DNA from: Candidatus Roizmanbacteria bacterium RIFCSPHIGHO2_01_FULL_39_8
Lineage (GTDB): Bacteria; Patescibacteriota; Microgenomatia; UBA1406; GWC2-37-13
Direction of reading: 5' to 3'
NCBI GenBank assembly: GCA_001789355.1
Contig: MFZI01000028.1
Span: 18,673 to 25,343 of the forward strand
Length of the DNA: 6,671 nucleotides
Shown: in pieces, positions 6,089 through 6,671 of the stretch
Layout of the letters: each line of letters begins with the position of its first letter
Numbering within the stretch: the stretch's first letter is position 1
The notes under the pieces: model-generated
What the model saw: the letters and a program-made list of their open reading frames with translations, nothing else
Database searches by the model: none
Told to the model about the DNA's origin: nothing
Translations under genes and position numbers: made by a program

Positions 6089-6671
6089 TTAATACTTTTT
6101 CATGAGATCATAATATTTCATCTCAACCATATCGATAATAGTTTCGATGGAATCCCGGAAAAAATTCACGTTTTTTGTTTCGACATGTAACCACGTAACG
6201 GGAACCTCTTTTATGGCATAGCCCATTTTGTTTGCTAAAAACAAAAATTCCAGATCAAATGCAGCTGTAACGGACGAACCCTCGGCTTTTCTTTTGCCAT
6301 GAAAAACTTTGAGTTTTTCAATTATTTTAGCTGCAGCCTTTTTACTGAACAATTTGAACCCATTTTGAGTATCCTTCAATCCCTTCAAATCCAAAATAAT
6401 ATCTCGAATAACGATAAAGCCATGAGACATAAGGCGCCGAAGTAAAGGCGCACCTTCTCTTCGGGAACTTCGTGATCCTATCACTATTTCATATCCGTGA
6501 TCTATTTCTTTTATTAATTTATACGCTTCTTCAATCGGCGTAGCCAAGTCAATATCCGAAAACATAACGTGTGAGCCATTTGAATTTTTTATACCGGTCA
6601 TGATCGCAAAGGCTTTTCCCTGGTGGTTATTTTCAAGCAGTTTGAATTTCGGAAACGTAGTAAGATATTTC
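6089..6671 (-). CDS. GT2 polyprenyl/dolichyl-phosphate sugar synthase, ALG5-like (5' truncated at right edge)
   Basis: The frame stays open through the right edge, so the N-terminus (the usual 'VIPAYNE' start of the GT-A fold) is missing; about 194 residues are visible. Within them are 'NNHQGKAFAIMTGI' (14-27), corresponding to the 'GKG.A...G' nucleotide-binding segment (here GKA), and the metal-binding DxD in 'FSDIDLATPIEE' (37-48; D39, D41). 'IGSRSSRREGAPLLRRLM' follows, then 'DTQNGFKLF', 'AAFDLEFLFLA' and 'IKEVPVTW'. This order is that of dolichyl-phosphate beta-glucosyltransferase (ALG5) and DPM1-like enzymes, which transfer a hexose from UDP- or GDP-sugar to a polyprenyl phosphate at the cytoplasmic membrane face. 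No membrane helix follows; the protein ends shortly after the conserved core with 'DLMKKY', so there is no C-terminal GtrA/flippase domain. It heads the visible part of the operon, 3 nt before the first GT-C gene, and is the natural donor-maker for the four GT-C enzymes. Which sugar it uses cannot be told. Confidence 0.88.
   Translation of the reverse strand, partial: KYLTTFPKFKLLENNHQGKAFAIMTGIKNSNGSHVMFSDIDLATPIEEAYKLIKEIDHGYEIVIGSRSSRREGAPLLRRLMSHGFIVIRDIILDLKGLKDTQNGFKLFSKKAAAKIIEKLKVFHGKRKAEGSSVTAAFDLEFLFLANKMGYAIKEVPVTWLHVETKNVNFFRDSIETIIDMVEMKYYDLMKKY

Noticed and set aside
6433..6451. GCGCC/GGCGC hairpin in the GT2 gene as another palindromic insert
   Set aside because: It encodes part of the 'REGAPLLRR' stretch that fits the GT2 subfamily pattern, so protein conservation explains it.
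6599..6601. ATG as the start of the GT2 gene
   Set aside because: The 23 codons upstream are open and encode the conserved GKG-like segment, so the codon is internal.

Overview
The window is AT-rich, gene-dense DNA with no RNA genes, CRISPR array, transposase or phage genes. It reads as a cell-surface glycosylation locus. TGA is used as a plain stop in at least two genes (ends at 578 and 3651), so the standard bacterial code applies and the UGA-to-Gly code of Absconditabacteria/Gracilibacteria does not. The best guess for the source is a Patescibacteria/CPR genome, probably Microgenomates-like. This guess rests on runs of divergent GT39-type membrane proteins, a YfhO/PTPS-related membrane protein, an ALG5-like GT2 with a 'REGAP' segment, very weak ribosome binding sites and tight gene packing. 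It is inferred from protein style and is not proven by any marker gene.

Layout: positions 1-578 (+ strand) hold the C-terminal end of a large membrane protein that begins left of the window. Everything else is on the - strand and reads right to left as one probable operon: a GT2 polyprenyl-phosphate sugar synthase (5' end off the right edge), then four consecutive GT-C/GT39-type multi-pass glycosyltransferases. The junctions are 3 nt, a 25-nt overlap, about 49 nt and 23 nt. The operon meets the left-hand gene tail to tail, with a 60-nt overlap of the two coding ends.

How the genes may work together: the soluble GT2 enzyme would load a hexose from a nucleotide sugar onto a polyprenyl phosphate at the cytoplasmic face. 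The four GT-C proteins would then use such lipid-linked sugars outside the membrane to modify glycans, lipids or proteins. The four paralogues keep the acidic DE pair after the first membrane helix but differ strongly in the next loop motif and in their C-terminal ends, so they probably have different substrates. Donor and acceptor identities cannot be read from sequence.

The most unusual signal is in the third GT-C gene (2084-3601). Two short, GC-rich, hairpin-forming segments (2967-3018 and 2511-2537) sit in frame inside predicted cytoplasmic loops. They stand out from the AT-rich surroundings and look like small palindromic repeats inserted into a coding sequence without breaking it, comparable in principle to Rickettsia palindromic elements. 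No stretch over 300 bases lacks a gene.
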